DNA from: Cellulomonas sp. | GTDB taxonomy: Bacteria; Actinomycetota; Actinomycetes; Actinomycetales; Cellulomonadaceae | Direction: 5' to 3' | Assembly: GCA_012927595.1 (NCBI GenBank) | Contig: JABBOW010000041.1 | Span: 1-49,183, forward strand | DNA: 49,183 nucleotides | The notes under the pieces: model-generated | What the model was told of the DNA's origin: nothing | Database searches by the model: none | What the model saw: only the letters and a program-made list of their open reading frames with translations | Shown here: positions 26,653-35,041 of the stretch, one piece after another | How the letters are laid out: each line of letters begins with the position of its first letter | Position numbering within the stretch: the first letter of the stretch is position 1 | Program-made: the position numbers and the translations under genes

Positions 26653-28242
26653 TCACCTGACGATGACGATCTGGTTGCGGCCGTTGCGCTTCGCGGACAG
26701 CAGGGCGACGTCGGCGGCGGTCAGCGGGTCGGGTGAGGTGTCGACCGCCTGCCCCACACCGATCGAGACCGTGACGCTCAACCCGTCGGCGATCGAGCTC
26801 CAGTTCTCTGCGGTGACGGCCTCGTGCACGCGTTGCGCGACCGCGACAGCGACATCCTCCCCACCCTCGGGAAGGATCACGAACTCGTCTCCGCCGTAGC
26901 GGACCAGGAGATCAGTGTCGCGGGACTGTGCTCGTAGGATGTCGCCGAGGGCGATGAGCACGCGATCGCCGGCGGCATGGGAGTACGTGTCGTTGATGTG
27001 CTTGAAGTCGTCGACATCGACGAACACGGCCCAGGCGCGTCCAGGGGTCTGGTCGACGAATTGCTCCAGGACGCGCCGGTTACCCAGCCCCGTCAACGGG
27101 TCCTGCATGACAGCCTGACCGACGCGGTTGGTCTCGGCGGTGAGCTCGCGCAGGTGATCATGGTCCCGCAGGGCCGCAAACCGCGTCTCACGCTCCGCCC
27201 ACTCCCGGGTCAGCGCATTGCGTGCGATCGTCCGCCACTCGTCGAGTCCTGGGTGAGGGCCGAAATGGGCCTCGTGAACCCCCGCCAGCGATGCCCGGGC
27301 TGTGGCTGCCCAGACCTCGCGCGAGGCGAGCTCGGCGTGCGAGATGAGTGTCGTCAGGCGCTCGTGCGCGTCGGCGAAGTTCCCCGCGGTCGTGGCCTCC
27401 CGTGCGAGCACCAGGTGCATGAGATGGGTCTCGACCAGCTCGGGACGTGCCACGTACTGGTGTGCGGCGGCTCTCACGCGAGCCGCAGCCAGCGCGAGCT
27501 CACCCAGATGCATGGCCGCATACGCCTCGATCACGTCCCCTCGCGCGACCATGTGGCGGTCGTCATTGGCGGCGGCGAGCCGAACCATCGCCCGCGCCCG
27601 GGACGCTCCGACCGCGAAGTGCCCGGCCGCCTCCCGGTCGCGGCCGATGAGCAGCAGTGCGGCCCCCCAGTAGGAGCTCAGCAGTGCCAGCTCTTGCAGG
27701 ACGTAGAGATTGGCCGCGGTGTCGTGGCTGCCTCGAACACGTGAGAGCGCGGCATCCGCCTGCTCTAGGAGGCCGAGCGACCTCAGGGCCAGCGCGACGG
27801 CCATGCTCGCGGAAAGGTGGCCGTAGGTGTTCGTCGGGATGGCCTGCAGCAGCCAGTCGGCCTCCGCGAGCGCCGCGATCGCATCTCCGTGCTTGCCAAG
27901 CCGGGTGCTCGACTCGGCGACGACTGACAGCGCCTTGGCCCGCCACATCGGCTCCAGGTCGTCTCCGAGGCCGGCAAGCAGTGACTTCGCCACTGCGATC
28001 GCCTCGTCGTTGCGGCCGCGTTCCTCCAGCGCGATCGCTTCGATGTAGAGGAGGTATCGGGTCGTGATGACATCGCCGGCCGCCACGGTCAACGACAGCC
28101 ACTGCGCGCACACTGTGATCGACTGCTCGGAGAATCCGTCGACGTAGTACCGATGGGCGATGTCGGACAGGACATCGAACGGGCCGAACTCCGAGGGGGC
28201 GGTGAGCGACCTGCTGCTCACCGGAACCGGTACACCGTCCAT
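26653..28242 (-). CDS. Diguanylate cyclase with TPR-like helical N-terminal region
   Basis: A 529-residue protein. Residues about 15-350 are almost wholly helical and alanine/leucine-rich, with spacing like tetratricopeptide repeats (for example GRNDEAIAVAKSLLAGLGDD and LGKHGDAIAALAEADWLLQAI), probably a protein-interaction sensor. Residues about 365-529 are a GGDEF domain with intact VRYGGDEFVILPEGG and an inhibitory RDTD site five residues before it. ATG 28242 has AAGGGGG about 8 bases upstream. The promoter at 28348-28374 leaves a leader of about 100 bases. No membrane segment is seen. Confidence 0.88.
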   Translation of the reverse strand: MDGVPVPVSSRSLTAPSEFGPFDVLSDIAHRYYVDGFSEQSITVCAQWLSLTVAAGDVITTRYLLYIEAIALEERGRNDEAIAVAKSLLAGLGDDLEPMWRAKALSVVAESSTRLGKHGDAIAALAEADWLLQAIPTNTYGHLSASMAVALALRSLGLLEQADAALSRVRGSHDTAANLYVLQELALLSSYWGAALLLIGRDREAAGHFAVGASRARAMVRLAAANDDRHMVARGDVIEAYAAMHLGELALAAARVRAAAHQYVARPELVETHLMHLVLAREATTAGNFADAHERLTTLISHAELASREVWAATARASLAGVHEAHFGPHPGLDEWRTIARNALTREWAERETRFAALRDHDHLRELTAETNRVGQAVMQDPLTGLGNRRVLEQFVDQTPGRAWAVFVDVDDFKHINDTYSHAAGDRVLIALGDILRAQSRDTDLLVRYGGDEFVILPEGGEDVAVAVAQRVHEAVTAENWSSIADGLSVTVSIGVGQAVDTSPDPLTAADVALLSAKRNGRNQIVIVR

Positions 28243-28347
28243 GTCATCGCCCCCTTCGACAGTCAGAAGCTGCACCGCGCCGTATGCCCGCACCAGCTGG
28301 CGAATCCGGACCGGCGGAATGTGTCGGTGTCGAGCTCGTCAACGTCC

Positions 28348-28374
28348 TATCGACGCGCCACGACGCCACGTTGA
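28348..28374 (-). promoter_or_regulatory. Sigma-28-like promoter of the TPR-GGDEF gene
   Basis: On the minus strand, CTCA (28371-28374, in CTCAACG), 17 bases, then GTCGATAGG. It differs from the two upstream elements by one base in the -10 (GTCGAT for GCCGAT). The surrounding gap holds no gene. Confidence 0.6.
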
Positions 28375-28493
28375 GCACCGTCGGCCGTCGAGCGTGTTTC
28401 GGCCGAGGCTGTCCAGATCGGAGTCGGGCGCGCAGGTCGAACGTAGCGCGCAACAGCGCCTCGTCGCGTGGACAGGGCCCGACGAGAACGCGA

Positions 28494-29660
28494 TCAGGTG
28501 CCGGGGTGCGCCGTCGCAGAGACGGCCGGTTCATCACCAGGTCGAGGCCCGAGCAGTCGCGCGGCGACCGCGGCGATCACGATAGTCACGAGTGCACCGA
28601 GGAGCAGCGCTGCCGGTTCGCCGTCGACGAGCAGGTGGGAGGCTCCGCCGAGCGTCGCCGCGGCGACGGGCACACCGAGCTGGGCCGAGGCGAGCATGCC
28701 CAGGGCGAGCGGCTGCCCGGTCGCTCGAGCTGCGACGTGGGTGATCGCCGCGCCCACCCCGAGTGCGGTTCCGAGGCCGATGAGCGCCGGACGCTGGACC
28801 AGCGCATGGAGGTCGAGGGAGGCGCCCAGCCACACGAAGAAGAGCGGTCCGAAGAACCCTTCGGTCACGCCGAACAGCTGCCGGGCCAGCCGGCGGGGCT
28901 CGCCGACAGCCGCGACCGCCATGCCGGAGGCGAATCCCGCCAGCATGACCGAGACGCCGCCGGCCTGCGCGATCGCGGCGAGGCCGAACAGCGCGACGAG
29001 ACTCACGCGGAGCTCGAGGGCGAACTTACCTCGCTCCGACAGGTGGTGCACCGAGGCCCGCCATCCGCGGCGTTCACTCGCCCGCAGCGCCGCCCACAGG
29101 ACGATCGCGCACGCGAGGACGACGGCCGCCCCGAGCGCCGCCCGGCCGGCCCGGACCGGGTCGATGGCGAGCGGGAGGGCCACGATGCACGCGGCGTCGG
29201 CGATCGCGACCTGCGGGAGGAGGGAGAGCGCCGGGCCGTCGGTCAGATGGAGCGACTGGACGATCGGCAGGATCAGCGCCGCCGACGACGACGACAGCAG
29301 CACCGCGTAGAGCAGCGCATGCCCGGTGCCGAAGACGGCGGCGAGCCCGAGCGCGACCGGCGCCGACGCCACTCCCACGACGGCTGCGCGCAGCAGCCCG
29401 ACGGGAAGGGCCTGCCTCAGTCGGAGATCACGCATGGGAACGTGCGAGCCCGCGACGAACATCACGAGAGCGAAGCCGATCGTCGCCATGAAGGTCAGGG
29501 TGGGCTCGTCGGCGTGCACAGCTCCCACCAGCATCGGGCCGAGCGCCACGCCGGCCACCAGCTCGCCGACGACGACCGGCACACCGAACCGGCGGGACAC
29601 CGCGAGCAGCGGACCGGCCAGGCCTGCGACGCAGACAAGTGCGAGGAGGCCGAAGCTCAT
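28494..29660 (-). CDS. CPA family cation:proton antiporter (KefB/NhaP-like)
   Basis: A 388-residue membrane protein of about 12 helices. MSFGLLALVCVAGLAGPLLA opens the first, GVPVVVGELVAGVALGP is the classic CPA2 second segment, and GFFGPLFFVWLGASLDL is the conserved late helix. Monovalent cation/proton exchange is predicted; the ion cannot be told. There is no C-terminal RCK/TrkA domain, so it is shorter than KefB. The ATG overlaps the stop of the preceding gene by four bases (ATGA), so they form an operon. Confidence 0.87.
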   Translation of the reverse strand: MSFGLLALVCVAGLAGPLLAVSRRFGVPVVVGELVAGVALGPMLVGAVHADEPTLTFMATIGFALVMFVAGSHVPMRDLRLRQALPVGLLRAAVVGVASAPVALGLAAVFGTGHALLYAVLLSSSSAALILPIVQSLHLTDGPALSLLPQVAIADAACIVALPLAIDPVRAGRAALGAAVVLACAIVLWAALRASERRGWRASVHHLSERGKFALELRVSLVALFGLAAIAQAGGVSVMLAGFASGMAVAAVGEPRRLARQLFGVTEGFFGPLFFVWLGASLDLHALVQRPALIGLGTALGVGAAITHVAARATGQPLALGMLASAQLGVPVAAATLGGASHLLVDGEPAALLLGALVTIVIAAVAARLLGPRPGDEPAVSATAHPGT

Positions 29661-30064
29661 GGCGCGCGGCGACTGGTTACACCCTCGCCGGTGGCGCTGA
29701 CCAACCGGCAGGGGACGTCCGTGTTCTCGTCGGTGTGGTAGCTCGCGCAGACGCGGTGATAGCCGTCGGCCACCTGCAGCGCGCGACCCGTGACCAGGTC
29801 TCCCCTCACGAGCAGGACGGGCGACAGCTCCTTGCCGTCGTGGATCTTGCGCAGGTCGGCCGCGACGTGCGGGTTGTCCACCGGCAGCAGTGGGAGCCCG
29901 GCTGCGCGCAAGATGTCCTTGGCCTTCCAGTGCCCGGTGGGCGCATCGCGCAAGAGCTGGACGAGGTCGTCGACATCGGCGGGAGCGGACAGCAGCAGGA
30001 GGTAGTCGTTCGCGGCCGGGAAGTCGTGCTCCTCCGGCTCGTCCTTCCAGGTTGCCTGGGTCAT
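29657..30064 (-). CDS. Conserved hypothetical, ParB/Srx-like small protein
   Basis: A 135-residue soluble protein of unknown role. The C-terminal half (ADLRKIHDGKELSPVLLVRG then LQVADGYHRVCASYH) resembles the ParB/sulfiredoxin fold, in which a DGYHR- or DGxHR-type loop binds a nucleotide. The N-terminal half (DEPEEHDFPAANDYLLLL and a DVDDLVQLLRDAPTGHWKAKDILRA helical part) is acidic. Start ATG 30064. It is co-translated with the antiporter downstream, so a role in controlling that transporter is possible. The fold assignment is tentative. Confidence 0.6.
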   Translation of the reverse strand: MTQATWKDEPEEHDFPAANDYLLLLSAPADVDDLVQLLRDAPTGHWKAKDILRAAGLPLLPVDNPHVAADLRKIHDGKELSPVLLVRGDLVTGRALQVADGYHRVCASYHTDENTDVPCRLVSATGEGVTSRRAP

Positions 30065-30323
30065 GCGCCCATGCTCCTCGCTGTTGGCGATGACCGACCA
30101 CAGATGGCCGCCCCGTGGGGCTTGCCGGAAAGCCGGCGAGAGGAGACCCTCAGATGGTCCACCGGGATCCGTTCGGGGGTAGTCGGCATTCCTCGGGTGG
30201 ACGGGACGTGCGCACACATGAGTCCGCTGGAGTGGGTTGGCATCGTCGCGCTGGGCGAGACTCCACGTCGGGGCAGGGCCTGTTTCTGTAATCAGCTGCC
30301 CGTTCGTCGTGACGGCAGCACTG

Positions 30324-30476
30324 ATGGTCGTGCCGCTCGACGCCATATATGCGCCCGACGGGACGACGGCGCAGTGCCTGATCGTCGCCGACGGGACCCA
30401 TGAGATCGCCTGCGGCGACGGCTACGACGTCACCACGCTGCGGAGGCTGGTCCCCGCCGACGGATCCGTGTCGTGA
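30324..30476 (+). CDS. Possible small hypothetical protein (50 residues)
   Basis: The 577-base gap between 30064 and 30642 holds one ORF with coding-like third-position GC: MVVPLDAIYAPDGTTAQCLI, ending TLRRLVPADGSVS at 30476. It has no clear ribosome site and I recognise no family. An in-frame GTG at 30309 is an alternative start. It may be the tail of a lost gene. Nothing else in the gap is recognisable. Confidence 0.35.
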   Translation: MVVPLDAIYAPDGTTAQCLIVADGTHEIACGDGYDVTTLRRLVPADGSVS

Positions 30477-30641
30477 GCACATCCAGGGCTCGTCGTACGA
30501 TGACCGACGCCGTCCGAATTCTGCTGCTATCGACGGGATCGTCGGGGTCTGTAGATCTTTCACGCCCCGGCGTAGCGTCGGCAGATCACGAGGCGGGCAG
30601 TCGAGGTCCAGGTGGCCCGCACCGACGACGAGGAGCCGGCC

Positions 30642-31007
30642 ATGCTGCAGACAAGCAACGCGTTCAGTGGGTTCTCCGTGGACGACGTCGCGAGCGCGCG
30701 CCAGTTCTACGAGCAGACGCTGGGCCTGACGGTCTCCGAGGAGCACGGCATGCTGCGCCTGCACACCACGGGTGGAGTGCCGATCCTCGTGTACCCCAAG
30801 GGTGCGGCCCACCAGCCAGCGACGTTCACGCTGCTGAACTTCCCCGTGCCCGACATCGAAGCCGCCGTCGACGAGCTCGTCGCGCGCGGCGTGACCTTCG
30901 AGCGCTTCCAGGGAGCGGATGAGCGCGGCATCAACCGCCAGGGCGGGCCGCTCATCGCGTGGTTCACCGACCCGGCCGGCAACATCCTGTCGGTGATCCA
31001 AGACTGA
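30642..31007 (+). CDS. VOC family (glyoxalase/bleomycin resistance-like) protein
   Basis: A 121-residue single-domain VOC protein. It shows [17 protein letters not shown] at the start, [20 protein letters not shown] in the middle and [15 protein letters not shown] at the end, the usual two beta-alpha-beta-beta-beta modules. Members bind a metal and catalyse diverse reactions or sequester drugs; the substrate is unknown. ATG 30642 has GAGGAG eight bases upstream. It stands alone; the following 250 bases (31008-31258) hold nothing I recognise. Confidence 0.85.
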   Translation: MLQTSNAFSGFSVDDVASARQFYEQTLGLTVSEEHGMLRLHTTGGVPILVYPKGAAHQPATFTLLNFPVPDIEAAVDELVARGVTFERFQGADERGINRQGGPLIAWFTDPAGNILSVIQD

Positions 31008-31258
31008 GCCGTGAGCTTCGACGTCGCTGCCCGCCGCACCCCGACGACGTCTTCGACCCAACGCGCGCGCAGCTCGTCGGGCCCATCACGGCGCACCCAG
31101 CTGCGTCAGAGCACCGCACCGGTGGCACGAGACGAGGAGCCGCGGTGGGTCTCCGACAGGACCTTTGTGCCGACGTGTCCGGAGGTTGCTGACTCGAGTC
31201 GGCGGACAGCGGCAGCTGGGGGCGCGGTCTCGAGGCTGTTGAGGTGCCGCGGACAGTG

Positions 31259-32557
31259 CTAGGGGCGGTCCGGGCTCGAAGGGTCGGGCGGCGGTGAGGC
31301 GAGGGCGGTCGCCGTGGGGTCGCGGTCCTTCGGTCCGACCGCCAGGCGGGCGAAGGACGAGGTGATCTGCTCTGGGGGCGCGGGCCGTCCGAGGTGCCAG
31401 CCTTGGCCGAGGTCGCAGCCCAGGGAGCGCAGGGACTCGAGCTGGCTCGGCCGCTCGATGCCTTCTGCGATGGTCGTGGCCCCGAGCGCCTTGGCCATCT
31501 CGATGATCGCCATGACGAGCGAGTTGGTCTTCGGGTCGCAGTCCACCTCCGCGACGAAGGACTGATCGATCTTGATGATGTCGATCGGGAAATCCCTGAG
31601 GTAGGCCAGCGAGGAATAGCCGATGCCGAAGTCGTCCAGGGCGATCAGGAGACCCAAGTCGTGCGCAGCTCGGACCACGCGGACCGCTTGGTGCGGATCG
31701 CGGATGAGGGCAGTCTCGGTGATCTCCAGGCACACAAGCTCGGGGCGGACCTGGTGGACCCCCAGGGCGGTGACCAGGTCCGGAAGGAAGGAAGGGTGGG
31801 TGAGCTGGACGGCTGACACGTTGATCGTGACCATAGGGGCCGGACCGGGCCCTCGTGCCCATCGTGCGGCTTGGTCGAGGGCGGTCGTGAGCATGTGCTG
31901 GCCCAGGGGGATGACCAGCCCGGTCCGTTCCGCAGCGGGAATGAACTGCGCCGGTGAGTGATAGCCGCCCGCCCGATCCGCCCAGCGGCACAGGGACTCC
32001 GCTCCGACCACTTGCCCGGTGTTCAGGTCGGCGATCGGCTGGTAGTGGGCAGTGACCTCGTTGCGGGCCAGCGCGCCTCGCAGACGAAAGTGCGTGGCGG
32101 AGTCGCGCAGCATCTCTTCCAGCGGGCGTGGGTCTTGTCGGGCGAGCCAGTGGACCGCAAACGCGATCAAGACGAAGAAGACCAGGCGCACCGCCCAGGC
32201 TTCGATGGGTTGCGATGTGCCCGCAGCAACGTCCAGGGGCATCAACGGACCGGACAGGGTCGCGGCGACCAGTGCGGTGAGGACGCCAGCTCTGCGCCCG
32301 AAGCGCAACGCTGCGTAGATGATCGGGAAGTAGAAGCCGTGGACAGCGGTGTTGGGTGCACCACCGAGCGCGTAGACAGTCGTCGTGGTGGCGGCGACCA
32401 TCGTCGCGATCAGCCCGAACCCCAGGGCGTCGCTCAGGCCAAGGCGTCTGAAGGGGCGCCGGAAGGAGGCGAGGACGACCGGACGCCGGTCACGACTCAG
32501 CCCTGACGCTTCCTTGCCGCCGCCATGCGGGCCGCCGCCGCCACCTCCTCGTCGCAC
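31259..32557 (-). CDS. Membrane-anchored EAL-domain c-di-GMP phosphodiesterase (second copy)
   Basis: A 432-residue protein with the same layout as the EAL gene at 16303-17511. A basic, glycine-rich leader is followed by a four-helix sensor that includes GFYFPIIYAALRFG and SGPLMPLDVAAGTSQ. An intact EAL domain completes it: ESLCRWAD, TINVSAVQL, LEITETALI, ALDDFGIGYSS, IIKIDQSF, AEGIE and QGWHLGRP. GTG 32557 has GAGGAG just before it. The open frame runs to a TTG at 32593, but that lies within the -10 of the promoter at 32593-32618, so the GTG is preferred. Confidence 0.88.
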   Translation of the reverse strand: MRRGGGGGGPHGGGKEASGLSRDRRPVVLASFRRPFRRLGLSDALGFGLIATMVAATTTTVYALGGAPNTAVHGFYFPIIYAALRFGRRAGVLTALVAATLSGPLMPLDVAAGTSQPIEAWAVRLVFFVLIAFAVHWLARQDPRPLEEMLRDSATHFRLRGALARNEVTAHYQPIADLNTGQVVGAESLCRWADRAGGYHSPAQFIPAAERTGLVIPLGQHMLTTALDQAARWARGPGPAPMVTINVSAVQLTHPSFLPDLVTALGVHQVRPELVCLEITETALIRDPHQAVRVVRAAHDLGLLIALDDFGIGYSSLAYLRDFPIDIIKIDQSFVAEVDCDPKTNSLVMAIIEMAKALGATTIAEGIERPSQLESLRSLGCDLGQGWHLGRPAPPEQITSSFARLAVGPKDRDPTATALASPPPDPSSPDRP

Positions 32558-32592
32558 GCTCTCTCCTCGGTTCGAACCGCGCTCGCCTATCA

Positions 32593-32618
32593 ATCGGCAG
32601 AACTCTTCGTCAGTTGAG
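32593..32618 (-). promoter_or_regulatory. Sigma-28-like promoter of the second EAL gene
   Basis: On the minus strand, CTCA (32615-32618, in CTCAACT), 16 bases, then GCCGATTG. The spacing equals that at 25480-25505. The -10 departs from the other three after GCCGAT. Confidence 0.6.
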
Positions 32619-32975
32619 ACAGCCGCATGCCGCAGCCTCGTTCGGGTGACGTCATGTGGTTGCCGGCGTCAGGTCAGCCGGGGCGCGAGCTGTCCGGACG
32701 GGCCGTGCGGACCAACCGTCTCACGCAGACTCCTCCCTACGCTGACACTCGGGCGGTGTCGGAGCCAGGTCCACGGCAGACCTCCACGCACCCGCACAGG
32801 CCGCGCCGAGGGCGCTTCCGATCGCCCTCTTGTCCTTGTGGATGGTCGGTCGTGCCCGGATTCACGATCGTAGGCTCGACCGCGCCGGGGCGGGCCACCA
32901 CGACGTCGCCGTGCTTGCGTGTGGCTGTAGAGGGGTGCTCGTCGTCGAGCAGACGCCTGCGTCTAGTGTTGGCTG
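32619..32975. other. Intergenic stretch without recognised feature
   Basis: Between the promoter of the EAL gene and the lipoprotein gene on the other strand I find no ORF with coding character, no strong hairpin and no gene remnant. It must hold the promoter of the lipoprotein gene, but no clear -35/-10 pair stands out. Confidence 0.5.
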
Positions 32976-34442
32976 ATGACACGCGTCGTCCTGCCAAGAC
33001 TGGTCGCTCCAGTGGCGATCGTGCTTCTGCTCGTAGTCGCCGGTTGCACGTCCCAGCACCGTGGCAACGAGACGCTGACGTCGCCGGCGAGCCCACCTAG
33101 CCCACCCAGCCCACCGAGCCCGAGTCGCCCGTCCCCGACCCCCACCCCCTCACCGACCGCGTCTGCACCTGCGACGCCCACCGGATCAGAGGCGCAGGAC
33201 TGGCCGACCTACCACCGCACGCTCGACCGCGTCGGCGCCTCGGCTGACCTCGCGGCGGTGCATCGGCTCAGCGCAGCCTGGACCGCCGATCTGGACGGCG
33301 CCGTCTACGGGCAGCCGATCGTCGTCGGGAGCCTCGTGGTGGCGGCAACCGAAGGTGACAGCGTCTACGGCCTCGACCGCACCACCGGTGCGGTTCGCTG
33401 GAAGAGCCAGCTCGGCACACCTGTGCGCCTGCGCGACCTTCCCTGCGGCAACGTCGATCCGCTCGGCATCACGGGAACGCCGGCGTACGACGCGAGCACG
33501 GGTTCGGTGTTCGTTGTCACGGAGACGACGGGCGGGCAGCACACGCTCGTCGCGCTCGACGTCGTGACCGGCCAGGAACGCTGGCGGCGCTCCCTCGATG
33601 TCACTGAGCGAGACCACAAGGCCGAGCAGCAGCGGGGGGCCCTGGCGGTTGCCAACGGCCGGGTCTACGTGCCGTTCGGAGGGCTCTACGGCGACTGCGG
33701 CGACTATGTGGGCTACGTCACCGCAACGCCGGTCGACGGTGGCGGAGCGACCACGTCATATCTCGTTCCGACGAGCCGGGAGGGCGGGATCTGGGCGCCA
33801 TCCGGCGTGGCCGTGGACGCCGGTGGTGACGTGTGGGTCGCTGTCGGCAATGGTGCCAGTACCGGCGGGACGTATGACGGCAGCGACTCCGTGCTCCGTC
33901 TCGCACCCGATCTGTCACGCAGGCTCGACTACTTCACCCCGACGTCCTGGGGCTCGCAGAACGCCCGTGACCGAGACCTCGGGAGCACCGGGCCGGTACT
34001 TCTCGACGGCGATCGGGTGATCATCGCCGGGAAGGACGCTGTGGTCTACCTCCTGGCTGCGCAGCACCTGGGCGGGATCGGTGGTCAGCTTGCGACGCTG
34101 ACCGGCTGCGCCGGCTACGGCGGCATCGCCTGGGACGTCTCGGCCCAGGCCGCCTTCGTCCCATGCAAAGACGGGCTGCTCCGCACAAGCGTGGGGTCGA
34201 CGACGTTGCGCCGCGACTGGAAGGCGCGGGCGAACATCGCTGGCTCGCCGGTCGTCGGCCACGGGGTCGTCTGGTCCGTGGACGCCTCCGGCGGGCGCCT
34301 GTACGCCCTCGACGAGGACACCGGGGCTGTGATCGCCGAAGCCGACGTGGGTACCACGAGCCGGTTCGCCTCCCCGGTGCTCACGGGTGGGATCGTCCTC
34401 GTTCCCACCCTGTCGGGGGTCAGTGCCGTAACGGTGACATGA
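32976..34442 (+). CDS. PQQ-type beta-propeller lipoprotein
   Basis: A 488-residue exported lipoprotein. The signal peptide ends in the lipobox VVAGC with the lipidated cysteine at residue 24. A Pro/Ser/Thr linker of about 40 residues (SPPSPPSPPS-type) follows, then a quinoprotein-like propeller with repeated blades such as VVAATEGDSVYGLDRTTGAV and LVALDVVTGQERW, and WSVDASGGRLYALDEDTGAV near the end. It lacks the features of a PQQ dehydrogenase and more likely acts as an extracellular scaffold or binding protein. It is a single gene; the start lacks a strong Shine-Dalgarno. Confidence 0.83.
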   Translation: MTRVVLPRLVAPVAIVLLLVVAGCTSQHRGNETLTSPASPPSPPSPPSPSRPSPTPTPSPTASAPATPTGSEAQDWPTYHRTLDRVGASADLAAVHRLSAAWTADLDGAVYGQPIVVGSLVVAATEGDSVYGLDRTTGAVRWKSQLGTPVRLRDLPCGNVDPLGITGTPAYDASTGSVFVVTETTGGQHTLVALDVVTGQERWRRSLDVTERDHKAEQQRGALAVANGRVYVPFGGLYGDCGDYVGYVTATPVDGGGATTSYLVPTSREGGIWAPSGVAVDAGGDVWVAVGNGASTGGTYDGSDSVLRLAPDLSRRLDYFTPTSWGSQNARDRDLGSTGPVLLDGDRVIIAGKDAVVYLLAAQHLGGIGGQLATLTGCAGYGGIAWDVSAQAAFVPCKDGLLRTSVGSTTLRRDWKARANIAGSPVVGHGVVWSVDASGGRLYALDEDTGAVIAEADVGTTSRFASPVLTGGIVLVPTLSGVSAVTVT

Positions 34443-34744
34443 GCCGCGGCGGGTGGCGCGCGCCATGTGCGCGAGGGCGCCGGAGTCGAGCAGCTCACGG
34501 ACGGCGCGGTCACAAGAGCCCCCTGATGAGCCGGACGATCCGGCGCTACCGACGATCATGATGAGCGCGGGCACCGAGGCAGGCCACCGAAGGTCGTTCG
34601 GTGCACCCACGGCGCTGTGCCATCGTCGATGTCGCGTCGGCGCCAGTCGAACACTCGGCCCGACCTCGGTGCGGTAACCGGCCACCAAGTCCTGTGATCA
34701 CACGGCCATGCCGCGCACCGCGCGTCTGCCGACGTGTGACTGAC
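34443..34744. other. Non-coding junction between backbone and the decayed conjugative element
   Basis: I see no intact gene, tRNA or attachment-site repeat here. The stretch lies between the lipoprotein stop and the relaxase remnant and is a plausible left edge of the element, but no direct repeat was found to prove it. Confidence 0.4.
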
Positions 34745-34983
34745 GGACGTCAGACCTCGGGAACGACGTGAAAGGTGGTTCCTCGGACACCCGGTCACCG
34801 ACCCGGACCCAGTGGACCGGCTCGATCCCCAGACCGGCAAGGCCGGCGCCATACCACCGGCCCGGCGGCTTCGTAGTAGGCGGCCAGCGACGCACCGGGT
34901 TCTGGGCCCGAGTCGCCTGCGGCGACGTGCCGGGTCAGGTAGGCGTACCCGTCACCGGCCACCAGCTTGTGTATTGACATCAC
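34745..34983 (-). pseudogene. N-terminal remnant of a MobF (TrwC/TraA-type) relaxase
   Basis: The minus strand opens with MMSIHKLVAGDGYAYLTRHV, then AAGDSGPEPGASLAAYYEA, the classic start of actinobacterial MobF relaxases. After a frameshift near 34862 the sequence goes on as PPGRWYGAGLAGLGIE and GDRVSEE. Similarity ends near 34750, so only about 75 of well over 1000 residues are left and the catalytic tyrosines and histidines are not assembled. The remnant shows that a conjugative element once lay here. Confidence 0.8.
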
Positions 34984-35013
34984 CGGATTCGTCCCCGTTG
35001 CCCCGTCGGGCAG

Positions 35014-35035
35014 GTCATACCGGTAGCAGTATGAC
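35014..35035. promoter_or_regulatory. Inverted-repeat operator upstream of the XRE-MNT gene
   Basis: GTCATAC (35014-35020) and GTATGAC (35029-35035) form a perfect 7-base inverted repeat with an 8-base spacer. It ends only six bases before the proposed start codon at 35042. This position fits autorepression by the helix-turn-helix domain of the next gene. Confidence 0.65.
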
Positions 35036-35041
35036 TACCTC

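Noticed and set aside
28284-29741. 485-codon forward ORF opposite the CPA antiporter
   Set aside because: It is the antisense shadow of a clear membrane-protein gene, is dominated by Arg, Asp, Gly and Gln, and has no family similarity. High GC content keeps such frames open.
31011-31262. 83-codon forward ORF after the VOC gene
   Set aside because: No ribosome site, Arg/Ser/Thr-rich composition and no similarity; it probably reflects open frames in GC-rich spacer DNA.
33090-33180. Repeated CCCACCTAG/CCCACCCAG units in the lipoprotein gene
   Set aside because: They encode an ordinary Pro/Ser linker after the lipobox; not a separate repeat element or CRISPR.
32976-34442. PQQ-dependent dehydrogenase
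   Set aside because: The propeller blades fit, but PQQ-binding and active-site features of the dehydrogenases are not seen and the protein is a lipoprotein of about 490 residues.
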